Assembly (NCBI GenBank): GCA_020629545.1 | Contig: JAHDDC010000014.1 | Location: 1-52,897, forward strand | Origin: Hellea sp. | GTDB taxonomy: Bacteria > Pseudomonadota > Alphaproteobacteria > Caulobacterales > Maricaulaceae | Reading direction: 5' to 3' | Length of the DNA stretch: 52,897 nt | In this document: positions 9,873 through 19,439 of the stretch, piece by piece | How positions within the stretch are numbered: position 1 is the stretch's first letter | Layout: each line of letters starts with the position of its first letter | Notes under the pieces: model-generated | Seen by the model: the letters and a program-made list of their open reading frames with translations, nothing else | Database searches by the model: none | Told to the model about the DNA's origin: nothing | Made by a program: the position numbers and the translations under genes

Positions 9873-11660
9873 CTACTTTATTGCCCAATGCCGAAAATTA
9901 GAATCCTGATCTGAACTGGAATTTGAGGAAACAGATAATTTCCATTTGTCTAGCGGCTTCACTCCAAAAGTAATTGTGATCGGCTGAATTTTTCCTCTAC
10001 GCGCAATCAACAATTCAGCAGTTTCGCCTGGTAATCTTGTTTTCATATAAGTCGCCAAATGACCTTTGTTTACACGCACTCCATCAATGGCGATGATTTC
10101 ATCGTTCTTGTTTAACCCAGCATCAAAAGCAGGCGTGCCTCTCACAACTCTGGACAATACAAGGTTTGAATCATGACTGTTCAGGTTTAACCCCAGATCA
10201 GCAGGTGCAGTGCCATCATTCTGCACTTCGACTTTATCTGAAAGTATCAATCCAAAATAATTATAAACATGAGATAGATCCAGATATTCAGGTGTTTCAA
10301 CACGGTTTTTCAACCACTTAGACACACCCTCTCCAGCTATATTTTTGGCTATTTCATAGATATCCGCATTCGTAAATCCCGTTTTACCAGAATATCTTTT
10401 ATTCGCGATCAGCATTAAATCATCTAAGCTCTTCTCTCCGTTGGTGGCTTCTCGGATTTTAACATCAAGCCCCAGACCTACCATCGCGCCTTTGCCGTAA
10501 TAGCTGACATTGGCGTTTCGAGAATTTTCATCTGGACGATAAGCTCTAATCCAAGCGTCGTAAGAAGCTTTCGCAACAGACCTGATTTCCTGGCCTGGCG
10601 TACCGCCAAGATATTGCAAATCAGACGCGATATCGGCCAAAAACTCATCTTGAGATATGAGACCTGCACGATGATTGAGTAAATTTGAATAATAGGTTGT
10701 AAAACCTTCGGCAAACCACAACTCGGATGTGTAATTTTCAGTTTCATAATCAAAAGGTCCCAATGCTTTTGGGCGCATCCGCTTGACATTCCAACTGTGA
10801 AAATACTCATGGCCAACCAGATTCATCCAGTCGATCCAATCCTTTCGACTTTGCATCGCAAAACGTCGATGCATAAGTGCAGTGCTGTGCTTATGCTCAA
10901 GTCCACCACGGGCATCAGCTATAATATTTAAAAAGTAATAGGGCTTATCAAATGGGTCAGATCCCCAAAACTCCTGTTGAACCTTTATGATCTTCGCGAC
11001 TGCGTCGACAGCCTTATCATTGTCCCAATGAGTCGTGTCTCCGACCTGCACAAGAAAGTGCGGATATTCGGTTTCCGTAGGAATAGACAAGATGTCAAGA
11101 TTTCCGGCTACAATTGGGCTGTCAACTAACTCATCCCAATCACTGGCTATATATACGTTTTTCCTGAACCTTACCGGACTGAGCGACGTGGCGCTATTCC
11201 GCCAATCTTGAGGTAAAACCAATTCAACGCGGTGCTGTTCAGCCTCTTGACCATCAGGGCGCATAAAAGTGGGTGCGCCATTAAGCGATGCAAATTCGCT
11301 ATCAACCCAATTCGTACGAACCGTCATCTCGCGAGCGTAAAGGTCATACTCTATGGATACTGTACCCCCTTCAATACCCGTAATGAGCCAACGATTTTTT
11401 TCGATTTTTTCAATTCGGGCATTAGGCGAGGATATATTCTCAACGTGACGCGCATAATCGCGGATCAAATAAGAACCCGGCGTCCACCCCGCCATAACAA
11501 GTTCCATTTCAGTAGCGCCGTCCGGCACCGGGAACTCGCTTTCAATTTTCATGTAATGATTAGATTTTCCATCAAAACTAACCCTGTGAGAAATATCTGC
11601 GAACGCGTGCTCTGAAACACAAAGAAGAACGAGCACAAAAATCCAAAAAAAGCGTTGCAT
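9873..11660 (-). CDS. Exported M61-family metallopeptidase with PDZ domain
   Basis: A 595-residue protein that begins with a clear signal peptide (MQRFFWIFVLVLLCVSEHAFA) and is therefore secreted or periplasmic. The M61 (glycyl aminopeptidase-like) catalytic domain contains the zinc motif HEYFH at residues 284-288, followed by SWNVKRMRP and the downstream zinc glutamate region LWFAEGFTTYY. A C-terminal PDZ domain (about residues 475-570) has the VVRGTPAFDAGLNKNDEIIAIDG carboxylate loop, here described over its whole span. The ATG at 11660 follows GGAG, and upstream in-frame ATGs would spoil the signal peptide. Substrates are unknown. Confidence 0.92.
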   Translation of the reverse strand: MQRFFWIFVLVLLCVSEHAFADISHRVSFDGKSNHYMKIESEFPVPDGATEMELVMAGWTPGSYLIRDYARHVENISSPNARIEKIEKNRWLITGIEGGTVSIEYDLYAREMTVRTNWVDSEFASLNGAPTFMRPDGQEAEQHRVELVLPQDWRNSATSLSPVRFRKNVYIASDWDELVDSPIVAGNLDILSIPTETEYPHFLVQVGDTTHWDNDKAVDAVAKIIKVQQEFWGSDPFDKPYYFLNIIADARGGLEHKHSTALMHRRFAMQSRKDWIDWMNLVGHEYFHSWNVKRMRPKALGPFDYETENYTSELWFAEGFTTYYSNLLNHRAGLISQDEFLADIASDLQYLGGTPGQEIRSVAKASYDAWIRAYRPDENSRNANVSYYGKGAMVGLGLDVKIREATNGEKSLDDLMLIANKRYSGKTGFTNADIYEIAKNIAGEGVSKWLKNRVETPEYLDLSHVYNYFGLILSDKVEVQNDGTAPADLGLNLNSHDSNLVLSRVVRGTPAFDAGLNKNDEIIAIDGVRVNKGHLATYMKTRLPGETAELLIARRGKIQPITITFGVKPLDKWKLSVSSNSSSDQDSNFRHWAIK

Positions 11661-11737
11661 GACTTTCTCCAATAAAAAGGACCGAGAATGTGACATATCC
11701 GATGACATTCGACCAATGTGTTCTATCGCGAGGGGAA

Positions 11738-12595
11738 TTACGAATCTAACCGTTTTAATAAACTGGACGTATCCCAGCGGTTCCCCCCCATTGCCTGAAC
11801 CTCTCCATAATAGTCATTGACCAATTTTGCTAAAGTTAAGTCAGCACCGATTTCATCCGCTGTCCGAATCGCAATCCCCAGATCTTTTCGCATCCAATCT
11901 ACCGCGAACCCGAAATCATACTCATCTTTGCTCATTGTAACCGCACGATTGTCCATTTGCCAGCTTTGAGCCGCACCCTTCCCAATCGCATCCACAACGT
12001 CTACCATATCAAGCCCTGCCTTTTGCGCAAAGTGTACGCCTTCAGCAAGTCCCTGCAAAATTCCCGCAATGCAAATTTGATTGACCATTTTAGTCAACTG
12101 GCCCGATCCGCTTGGACCCATAAGCTTCACGGCCTTTGCAAAGGACTTAATTACCGGGGCGGCTCGCTCAAAGATAGCAGGCTCCCCGCCGCACATGACA
12201 GTCAGCTTTCCAGTTTGCGCGCCTACCTCCCCGCCTGATATTGGAGCGTCTATAAAACCTATTCCCAATGCTTTTGCATCGTCAAAACATTGCCTTGCGC
12301 ATTCAGCGGAAGCGGTCGTATGGTCTACCAATATTGAACCCGAGCGCATTGCCGGCAAAGCTTCCCCAACAACCGCATATACATCCGGGTCATCGCCGAC
12401 ACAGGTAAAAACAATGTCCGCATCGTTGACGGCTTCTTTTATACTGCTGGCTGCATTCCCAGTATGGGCCTTCGCCCAATCTGTGACTTTCTGGCGATTT
12501 CTATTCCAAACTGAAACATCATATCCAGCGCCAACCAGATGCCCAGCCATTGGGAATCCCATTACACCCAAACCTAAAAAAGCGCATTTTTTCAT
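11738..12595 (-). CDS. 3-hydroxyisobutyrate dehydrogenase-like NAD(P)-dependent oxidoreductase
   Basis: A 285-residue member of the beta-hydroxyacid dehydrogenase family. The N-terminal Rossmann motif is FLGLGVMGFPMAGHL, and the substrate signature is FIDAPISGGEVGAQTGKLT. The catalytic lysine lies in GQLTKMVNQI, and the all-alpha C-terminal domain follows. Family members oxidise 3-hydroxyisobutyrate or reduce tartronate semialdehyde or succinic semialdehyde, and the sequence alone does not settle which. ATG 12595 is chosen because the next upstream in-frame codon adds only six unrelated residues. It is divergent from the SLC13 permease with a 93 bp gap. Confidence 0.88.
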   Translation of the reverse strand: MKKCAFLGLGVMGFPMAGHLVGAGYDVSVWNRNRQKVTDWAKAHTGNAASSIKEAVNDADIVFTCVGDDPDVYAVVGEALPAMRSGSILVDHTTASAECARQCFDDAKALGIGFIDAPISGGEVGAQTGKLTVMCGGEPAIFERAAPVIKSFAKAVKLMGPSGSGQLTKMVNQICIAGILQGLAEGVHFAQKAGLDMVDVVDAIGKGAAQSWQMDNRAVTMSKDEYDFGFAVDWMRKDLGIAIRTADEIGADLTLAKLVNDYYGEVQAMGGNRWDTSSLLKRLDS

Positions 12596-12688
12596 AAACG
12601 AAATCCATCCCAAGTTTTTCTTGTGAAATATCCTATGAAATCCATAGCTTGCATGATAGCCCTAATCTTCGAATGAGGGAGCATTCTA

Positions 12689-14512
12689 ATGACGGCTGAT
12701 ATAGCTGTTACATGGCAGATGTGGGCAACTATGGCTGTCATAGCCGTAGCAGTATTCCTATATTTTCGCGAAAAATTCTCTATCGAAAGCATTTCCGTTG
12801 GAATTATTGTTGTTTTCCTCATTTTCTTTCATTTCTTTGCGCCCGAAAACGCTGAAAATCTAGATAGTCGTTCCCTGTTGGCGGGCTTTGCGGCACCGGC
12901 ATTAATCGCAATTATGGCCTTGCTGGTTGTTGGCCAAGGCATGTATCACACTGGGGCACTTGAAGGGCCTATTCTGCGGATCAATAACGCATTAGAAAAA
13001 CACCCACGGCGGACAATGGGACTCGTTTTTCTGGTCGCATTTGCTGTTTCAATGTTCATGAACAATACGCCGGTCGTTGTGATGTTTATTCCTGTTTTAA
13101 CGGCTATGGCGCTGCGAATGCGCAGTACGGCCTCGAACTTCATGATGCCGTTAAGTTTTATTTGCATCTTGGCCGGCATGACTACGCTAATCGGCTCATC
13201 AACCAATCTTCTCGTTAATGGCGAAACCGGAGAAATGTTAAGCTTTTTCACCCAGCTTAAACCCGGACTTATTCTTGCTGCTGTCGGTGCGATTTATATC
13301 ATTTTTATGGCGCCAATCTTATTACCAAATCGGATCAGCCTTGAGAATGAAGTCAGCGAAGCAGGCCGCCAATATATTGCACAAATCGCGATTAGTCCGA
13401 CCCACCCTCTAAACGGAGCGAAGCCCATTGCCGGGCTCTACCCTGCTTTAAAAAACGTGACTGTCCGGATGATCCAACGCGGCGAGATCAGTTTGCTTCC
13501 GCCCTTTGAAAACGCATTAGAAACCGATGATATTTTGATCGTAGCGGCTACTCGTAAATCACTTTCAACATTGCTTGCGACTGACAAACAATATCTTCGC
13601 GGAATGCTGAACATTGCAGGCTTTCACGATGGCAAGCAATCTGACAACGGGTCTGAAACCATAGTCATCAGCGAAGCTGTTATCGCTCCAGGTTCACGAA
13701 TGGTGGGACGCAACATTGAACAAATAGGATTTAGGCGGCAGACGGGCTGCCTCGTATTAGGGATTCAACGCCGCACACGTATGATTAGAAGCCGCATGCT
13801 CGATATCCGACTAGAAGCCGGTGACGTATTGCTCTTATTTGGATATGAGAACAGCATGAGAGATCTCAGGACCAATCGAGACCTCTTGCTCCTCGAATGG
13901 TCAACCACAGAGCTGCCAGATATCCGAAAGTCCATGGCCGCTCGTCTGATTTTTGCGGGGACTATTTTTACCGCGGCGACAGGCATTTTACCTATAGAAA
14001 TTGCCGCTCTTTCAGGGGCCATTGCCATGCTTGCAGCGGGATGTTTGAATATTCGCCAGGCAACGCGTGCTCTAGACATGAAAATCTTTTTACTCATCGG
14101 GGCCGCGTTTACGATGAGCGTCGCACTCAAAAATACTGGAGGAGCAGCCTATCTTGCCCAGAAAACCGTAGACGCATTTCTTCCGTTTGGAAATTTGGCG
14201 CTGATTGCCGCATTCTTCCTGATGATCGCAATCATGACAAATATCATTTCGAATACAGCAACAGCACTGATTTTTGCGCCAATAGCTTTGTCGGTCGCCG
14301 ATCAAACCAACATAGATCCAATGGTTATGGTTCTGACCGTGATTTTTGCGGCCAATTGTTCATTTGCAACGCCAATCGCTTATCAGACCAATCTGCTTGT
14401 AATGGGGCCAGGCCGCTACAAATTCGCAGATTTCGTCAAATTCGGTGTCCCATTGGTGTTAGTCATTTGGATAACCTATTGTATAATGCTACCGCTAATG
14501 TTTGACATCTAA
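12689..14512 (+). CDS. SLC13/DASS-like anion permease with two TrkA-C domains
   Basis: A 607-residue inner-membrane protein. About five hydrophobic segments fill residues 1-215, including FMNNTPVVVMFIPV and SSTNLLVNGE, the conserved substrate/sodium loops of this superfamily. Residues ~220-400 hold two soluble RCK/TrkA-C-like modules (SEAVIAPGSRMVGRNIEQ, LRGMLNIAGF). Further transmembrane segments follow, with the second loop TNIISNTATALIFAPIA. Such proteins carry sulfate, dicarboxylates or other anions; the substrate cannot be named here. The ribosome binding site GAGGGAG precedes the ATG. It is followed by bpt four bases later. Confidence 0.87.
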   Translation: MTADIAVTWQMWATMAVIAVAVFLYFREKFSIESISVGIIVVFLIFFHFFAPENAENLDSRSLLAGFAAPALIAIMALLVVGQGMYHTGALEGPILRINNALEKHPRRTMGLVFLVAFAVSMFMNNTPVVVMFIPVLTAMALRMRSTASNFMMPLSFICILAGMTTLIGSSTNLLVNGETGEMLSFFTQLKPGLILAAVGAIYIIFMAPILLPNRISLENEVSEAGRQYIAQIAISPTHPLNGAKPIAGLYPALKNVTVRMIQRGEISLLPPFENALETDDILIVAATRKSLSTLLATDKQYLRGMLNIAGFHDGKQSDNGSETIVISEAVIAPGSRMVGRNIEQIGFRRQTGCLVLGIQRRTRMIRSRMLDIRLEAGDVLLLFGYENSMRDLRTNRDLLLLEWSTTELPDIRKSMAARLIFAGTIFTAATGILPIEIAALSGAIAMLAAGCLNIRQATRALDMKIFLLIGAAFTMSVALKNTGGAAYLAQKTVDAFLPFGNLALIAAFFLMIAIMTNIISNTATALIFAPIALSVADQTNIDPMVMVLTVIFAANCSFATPIAYQTNLLVMGPGRYKFADFVKFGVPLVLVIWITYCIMLPLMFDI

Positions 14513-14516
14513 GACT

Positions 14517-15251
14517 ATGACAAGGCCAGTTGATACTCAAAAACTGCAGTTTTACATGACGATCCCGTCCCCCTGCCCGTATTTACCAGGGAGAATGGAG
14601 CGCAAAATTTTTGCACAGCTCGATCCAATTACCGGACCGTATCTAAATAATTACCTTACGCATTCGGGGTTCAGGCGCTCACAGAATGTCCTCTATCGAC
14701 CGGCCTGTGAAAACTGTCAGGCCTGCAAATCTCTCCGCGTGGAGACTGAGAATTTCGTTCCGACAAAATCAATGCGACGTATTATTTCTCGAAATCGAGA
14801 TTTGTCGTCACAAATAGTTTATGCCTTTGCAAGCGATGAGCAATTCGCTCTTTTATCCAAATATCTTGATAGCCGACACAAAGGCGGCGGCATGAGCGAT
14901 ATGGATTATTCGCGTTACGAGATGATGGTTGAAGAATGCGCCGCCGAAACACAAATCGTCGAATACCGGAATTCTGACGATGAATTGATAGCTTGCGTTC
15001 TTATTGACGTACTCATGGACGGATACTCCATGGTTTATAGTTTTTTTGATCCGGATGAATCCAAACGGAGTCTGGGACATTATATGATCCTTGATCATTT
15101 AAGACGCTGTAAGGCCGAAGATCTTCCGTGGCTATATTTGGGATATTGGGTCAAAGAAAGCCCCAAAATGGACTATAAAGCGCGGTTCAAACCCTGTCAG
15201 ATTCTCGGGGTTTACGGATGGAAAAACATGGGGGAAGCCGATGAAGCGTAG
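14517..15251 (+). CDS. bpt: Aspartate/glutamate leucyltransferase (bacterial ATE-like N-degron transferase)
   Basis: Bpt transfers leucine (or arginine in eukaryotic ATE) from aminoacyl-tRNA to acidic N-termini, marking proteins for ClpS/ClpAP. The 244-residue protein carries the N-terminal PCPYLPGRMERK motif and the cysteine cluster CENCQACKSLRV. Further on come S..D, YSFFDPDESKRSLGHYMIL and YLGYWVKESPKMDYKARF-type blocks. ATG 14517 is preferred to an in-frame TTG at 14502 inside the permease gene. The end overlaps the start of the TRAP binding protein by 11 bp. Confidence 0.95.
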   Translation: MTRPVDTQKLQFYMTIPSPCPYLPGRMERKIFAQLDPITGPYLNNYLTHSGFRRSQNVLYRPACENCQACKSLRVETENFVPTKSMRRIISRNRDLSSQIVYAFASDEQFALLSKYLDSRHKGGGMSDMDYSRYEMMVEECAAETQIVEYRNSDDELIACVLIDVLMDGYSMVYSFFDPDESKRSLGHYMILDHLRRCKAEDLPWLYLGYWVKESPKMDYKARFKPCQILGVYGWKNMGEADEA

Positions 15252-16389
15252 GGATATTTTGTTGGCCGGAGCCGCATTGGCGACAGGCGGCGGAGTTACT
15301 GGTATACTCGCCAAAGGAAAGCCTAAAACCTCGTCCGATAAAAGAAGCGATCTTGCGTCCCCTTGTATCAATAAAGGCATCAAAGAGTTTAGGATGGCAA
15401 CATCATGGCCCAAAGACTTTCCGGGGCTTGGTATTATGCCAGTACGATTTGCAAAAGCCTTAAACGACATGAGTGATGGCCGGTTACAGGTTAAGGTGTT
15501 CGCTGCAGGGGAACTGGTCGGCGCCCTACAGTGTTTTGATGCGACGTCTTCTGGTGCTGCAGACATGTATCACGCGGCGGAGTATTATTGGCAAGGTAAG
15601 TCCAAAGCATTCTCATTTTTCACTGCGGTGCCCATCGGGATGACAGCATCGGAAATCATGGGATGGGTGGAGTTTGGCGGCGGCCAAGAACTATGGGATG
15701 AGTTATCGGCTAAATACAACATCAAAGCATTTCATGCGGGAAATACAGGTCACCAAACTGGTGGGTGGTTCAAAAAAGAAATGAACTCACTCGAAGATTT
15801 CAAAGGGCTGAGCATGCGTATGCCAGGACTTGGCGGTGAGGTCATACGACGACTAGGTGGAAATGCTCGCGGTCTACCAGGCGGTGAAATCTATCAAGCC
15901 CTGCAATCAGGCGTAATTCAAGCTACAGAATGGGTGGGCCCCTGGAATGACCTGGCTTTTGGGTTCTATCGTGAGGCGCCAGATTATTACGCACCTGGTT
16001 TCCCCGAACCTGGCGCAGCGCTTGCCGTAGGCAGTAATCTTGATGTTTGGAACAATATGTCCACATCGGAACAATCGATGGTGAAAACGGCCTGCAAAGC
16101 TGCAAATGACAGCAGCCTCGGAGAATATACCCATGAGAACGCGAAAGCGCTTGCGACGCTAAAGAATAAGCATGGAATTTCACCTCGCTTTTTCTCTGAC
16201 GAAATCATGACTAAGATCGGCAAAATTAGTAACGATGTCGTCAAAGAATTTGGTAGTGGCCCTGATGCAGACGAACTTACCCGCCGAATTTACTCAAGCT
16301 ATAAAGCAGCTCACGACAATTATCGTCGCTGGACAGATATGGGCGACGGGCAGTTTATCCGAGCGCGTCAATCAGCACTGGGCGATTAA
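15241..16389 (+). CDS. TRAP transporter substrate-binding protein, TakP-like (2-oxoacids)
   Basis: A 382-residue periplasmic binding protein of the DctP family. The N-terminus MKRRDILLAGAALATGGG is a twin-arginine-type signal. The mature part follows the TakP pattern: SWPKDFPGLG, MSDGRLQVKVFAAGELVG, EYYWQGK, GNTGHQTGGWF, MRMPGLGGEV and EWVGPWNDLAFGF. TakP of Rhodobacter binds 2-oxoacids through a metal, so 2-oxoacids such as pyruvate are the best guess; the ligand is inferred from family likeness. The ATG lies inside the end of bpt. The two membrane subunits follow at once. Confidence 0.92.
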   Translation: MKRRDILLAGAALATGGGVTGILAKGKPKTSSDKRSDLASPCINKGIKEFRMATSWPKDFPGLGIMPVRFAKALNDMSDGRLQVKVFAAGELVGALQCFDATSSGAADMYHAAEYYWQGKSKAFSFFTAVPIGMTASEIMGWVEFGGGQELWDELSAKYNIKAFHAGNTGHQTGGWFKKEMNSLEDFKGLSMRMPGLGGEVIRRLGGNARGLPGGEIYQALQSGVIQATEWVGPWNDLAFGFYREAPDYYAPGFPEPGAALAVGSNLDVWNNMSTSEQSMVKTACKAANDSSLGEYTHENAKALATLKNKHGISPRFFSDEIMTKIGKISNDVVKEFGSGPDADELTRRIYSSYKAAHDNYRRWTDMGDGQFIRARQSALGD

Positions 16390-16390
16390 A

Positions 16391-17083
16391 ATGAGTTGGG
16401 TCGAATTCGTCTGGATTGCAGGAGCATTTTTAAAGGGCGTTGGTTGGGTCGCTCTTCCGATATTGGCTTTACCTGCTCTTCGATTGTTAACCCCAAACAA
16501 TAAGGCGATAATATCTATTTCAGACCAAGTCATCACTTTGACAGATGGGTTTTGCAACACAATTGGAGAGTGGATTAAATGGGCCCTTCCGCTTCTTGTT
16601 CTTACGGTTGCATTTGGCGTATTTGCAGATTCTATATTTGGTCTGTCCTGGACCAAGCTAGACGAAAGCGCAAAATATTTACATGCGGGAACGATTATGC
16701 TCGGAGCAGCTGCTGCACTCCTAGCTGGACAACATGTAAGAGTAGACATTTTTCATTCACGGATGTCTCCACATCAAAAGGCTCGTATTGATCTTTGGGG
16801 ATTTTTTGTTCTTCTAATGCCAGTTTGCTTAGTTCTCCTCTGGAGCGCTCAAGGCAACACCCGCGGTGCTTGGAGCAATTTTGAAGGCTCCGCAGAAGCC
16901 GATGGTATCCGAGGTGTATTTTTACTGAAGTCTCTCATTCCAGCATTTTGCCTGATGATGCTTATTCAAGGATTAGCGATTGCACTTCGCGCTGCGGCTC
17001 TCTTATCCGGACAAACTCTCCCGGAACGCCCACCTCTCATAGAGCCTTTGTTTTACTCGAGCGAGGTAAAGCATGAGCCCTGA
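16391..17083 (+). CDS. TRAP transporter small permease (DctQ-like)
   Basis: A 230-residue inner-membrane protein with four main hydrophobic segments, the usual topology of DctQ subunits. It carries the family block (A)GQHVRVDIFHSRMSPHQKARIDLWG around residues 115-140, which is very close to the DctQ consensus. ATG 16391 lies one base after the stop of the binding-protein gene. An open extension upstream runs through the binding-protein gene and is spurious. It overlaps the large permease by 11 bp, consistent with coupled translation of the Q and M subunits. Confidence 0.93.
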   Translation: MSWVEFVWIAGAFLKGVGWVALPILALPALRLLTPNNKAIISISDQVITLTDGFCNTIGEWIKWALPLLVLTVAFGVFADSIFGLSWTKLDESAKYLHAGTIMLGAAAALLAGQHVRVDIFHSRMSPHQKARIDLWGFFVLLMPVCLVLLWSAQGNTRGAWSNFEGSAEADGIRGVFLLKSLIPAFCLMMLIQGLAIALRAAALLSGQTLPERPPLIEPLFYSSEVKHEP

Positions 17084-18650
17084 TGTCCTCGCTATGGCCA
17101 TGTTTGCCTTTGCATGCGCTGGGCTTATGGCCGGCTACAATGTCGCCTTCACTCTGGGCGGAGTATCACTCATTTTTGCCGCGATTGGCACCGCTACAGG
17201 CGTATTCGATCCCACCTTCTTATTGTCGGTTCCAAGTCGGGTTTATCCTATTATTACACGAGAAATATTGATCGCTGTTCCACTATTTGTGTTCATGGGT
17301 GTCATGCTTGAGAAATCTCGAATAGCTGAGGACCTTCTTGAAAGTATGGGCGATCTTCTTGGACCTATAAAAGGTGGTTTGGGTATTTCAGTTGTTATGG
17401 TGGGCGCTCTACTCGCTGCGTCAACCGGTATCGTTGGCGCAACAGTCGTCACTATGGGGCTTTTATCTTTGCCGACAATGTTAAAACGCAAATACTCTCC
17501 GTCCTTAGCCTCCGGTTCAATAGCAGCGTCTGGAACACTTGGCCAAATCATACCGCCTTCAATTGTACTGGTCATCCTTGGCGATCAAATGTCAAATGCC
17601 TATCAAGAGGCCATCAGAAGTCATGGATTAGAAGGCGGCGGCGTCGTATCAGTTGGTGATCTGTTCGCTGGAGCCCTATTGCCTGGTTTAATTTTAGTTG
17701 GTTTTTATGCACTCTATATTGCTGTAACTGCCTATTTGAAACCAACCCTTGCGCCGGCTCAGGATTGGCCAGAAGACGTCAATCCTTGGGCATTTATTCG
17801 CAGAACGCTAAAGGCAATGTTACCGCCGATATTCTTGATCGTCGCGGTTTTAGGATCGATTCTCGCGGGTTACGCAACCCCAACAAGAGGCGCAGCTTTG
17901 GGCGCCCTGGGAGCGATTCTGCTCGCCACATATAAAACGTCAGACAGACTATGGGCGAAACGCGCGGCAGTTATTGCCGCGTCGTGTCTTGTCCTTCTCG
18001 TAATTCTCGACCTATCCGGTATCGACATGCGGTTTGAACAGGATAGCTGGGAACGTTATGAACGTTTTGTTTTTGCTCTCGCTTTGTTTTTATTCAGTAT
18101 AGCTATCCTTGCTGTTTTAGCTGCGATCAAGCCATTGCTGTCAAATGGAAAACTCGCCGAAGTCTCGCGCACGACGCTCTACATAACCTGTATGGTTTTT
18201 GTTATTTTGATTGGCGCAACGATTTTCAGTCTTATCTTTCGTGGGTTTGGCGGAGACGAGCTTGTTGCGAGTTGGCTAGACGCTGCTCCCGGCGGAAAAT
18301 GGGGCGCTTTTATTTTAGTTATGATCGTTATGTTCGTACTTGGATTTTTCCTCGACTTTATTGAGATCACATTTGTTGTTGTCCCTTTAGTCGCTCCGCC
18401 CCTTCTTGCGGCAGGTATGGACCCTATTTGGCTAGGTGTTATTATGGCTCTAAACCTTCAGACCAGCTTTCTGACACCGCCTTTTGGGTTTGCACTGTTT
18501 TATTTGCGTGGTGTTGCACCGCCCGAAGTTACAACGCCTGCTCTCTATCGCGGCGTCATTCCCTTTATTTTAATTCAGTTCGTCGTGATCGCTATGGTCA
18601 TTAAATGGCCAGAACTCGCAACGTCCCTACCCGCTAAAATGTTGAATTGA
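17073..18650 (+). CDS. TRAP transporter large permease (DctM-like)
   Basis: A 525-residue protein with about twelve or more transmembrane segments, the DctM channel subunit that drives uptake with sodium or proton gradients. Family marks are VPLFVFMGVMLEKS, the STGIVGATVVTMG loop, GTLGQIIPPSIVL and NLQTSFLTPPFGFALFYLRGV. It is somewhat longer than the usual ~430 residues because of an inserted stretch near residues 290-380 containing extra hydrophobic helices, which is common in the TakM subgroup. GAGGTAAAG precedes the ATG at 17073. Confidence 0.93.
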   Translation: MSPDVLAMAMFAFACAGLMAGYNVAFTLGGVSLIFAAIGTATGVFDPTFLLSVPSRVYPIITREILIAVPLFVFMGVMLEKSRIAEDLLESMGDLLGPIKGGLGISVVMVGALLAASTGIVGATVVTMGLLSLPTMLKRKYSPSLASGSIAASGTLGQIIPPSIVLVILGDQMSNAYQEAIRSHGLEGGGVVSVGDLFAGALLPGLILVGFYALYIAVTAYLKPTLAPAQDWPEDVNPWAFIRRTLKAMLPPIFLIVAVLGSILAGYATPTRGAALGALGAILLATYKTSDRLWAKRAAVIAASCLVLLVILDLSGIDMRFEQDSWERYERFVFALALFLFSIAILAVLAAIKPLLSNGKLAEVSRTTLYITCMVFVILIGATIFSLIFRGFGGDELVASWLDAAPGGKWGAFILVMIVMFVLGFFLDFIEITFVVVPLVAPPLLAAGMDPIWLGVIMALNLQTSFLTPPFGFALFYLRGVAPPEVTTPALYRGVIPFILIQFVVIAMVIKWPELATSLPAKMLN

Positions 18651-18655
18651 TTATG

Positions 18656-19438
18656 ATGAAAATTGCTACATGGAATGTAAATTCCATCCGAACCCGCATG
18701 CATGCCGTTACGAAATGGCTGTCCGAAGCCAGTCCGGACGTCGTTTGTCTGCAAGAAATAAAGGCGACTGAGGAGAATTTTCCGTTCATGGAAATAGAAG
18801 CTCTGGGCTACAATGTCGAAATCGTCGGACAAAAATCCTATAATGGTGTGGCTGTCCTTTCCAAACGCCCTTTCGAGGAAATAAGAAAAGGATTGCCAGG
18901 CGACGATAATGATGAACAAGCCCGATATATCGAAGCCGTCATTACGGGTGATCGCTTGCCCTTCCGGGTCGCGTCTATATATCTCCCCAATGGCAATCCT
19001 GCCCCAGGGCCTAAATATGACTATAAACTAGACTGGATGGACCGGCTAGAATCCCACGCCCGAGGCCTACTAAAATTTGAGGAGGCCCTCGTTTTAGCTG
19101 GGGACTACAACGTTATCCCCGAGGCCAAAGACGTTTATGCTCCAAGTGAATGGCTTACAGAAGCTCTCTACATGCCACAAACACGTGCCAAGTTTCGAAC
19201 ATTGTTAGGACTGGGTCTGACGGAAGCTTTCGAACAAATGGACGGACGCGCCGGACAATATACGTTTTGGGATTATCAGCGCGGCGCTTGGCAAAACAAT
19301 GAAGGTATTCGTATCGATCATCTATTATTATCGCCCCAGGCCGCCGATAATATCGTAAAATTTGAAATCCATAAACACACACGAGACGGAATCAAACCAT
19401 CGGATCATGTGCCAGTTATGGGAACCTTCGACTTTTAA
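18656..19438 (+). CDS. xthA: Exodeoxyribonuclease III
   Basis: XthA is the AP endonuclease and 3'-5' exonuclease of base-excision repair. At 260 residues it has family length. The motifs are all present: MKIATWNVNSIRTR, VVCLQEIKATEENFP, YNGVAVLSK, LAGDYNVIP and the C-terminal GIRIDHLLLSP and KPSDHVPV. Two ATGs stand in tandem (18653 and 18656), and the second gives the usual N-terminus. It is separated from the TRAP operon by only a few bases and followed after one base by the DUF2145 gene, so all may be co-transcribed. Confidence 0.95.
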   Translation: MKIATWNVNSIRTRMHAVTKWLSEASPDVVCLQEIKATEENFPFMEIEALGYNVEIVGQKSYNGVAVLSKRPFEEIRKGLPGDDNDEQARYIEAVITGDRLPFRVASIYLPNGNPAPGPKYDYKLDWMDRLESHARGLLKFEEALVLAGDYNVIPEAKDVYAPSEWLTEALYMPQTRAKFRTLLGLGLTEAFEQMDGRAGQYTFWDYQRGAWQNNEGIRIDHLLLSPQAADNIVKFEIHKHTRDGIKPSDHVPVMGTFDF

Positions 19439-19439
19439 C

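Noticed and set aside
13897-14505. A 202-codon plus-strand frame inside the SLC13 permease
   Set aside because: It lies in another frame of a clear membrane protein and has no family motif.
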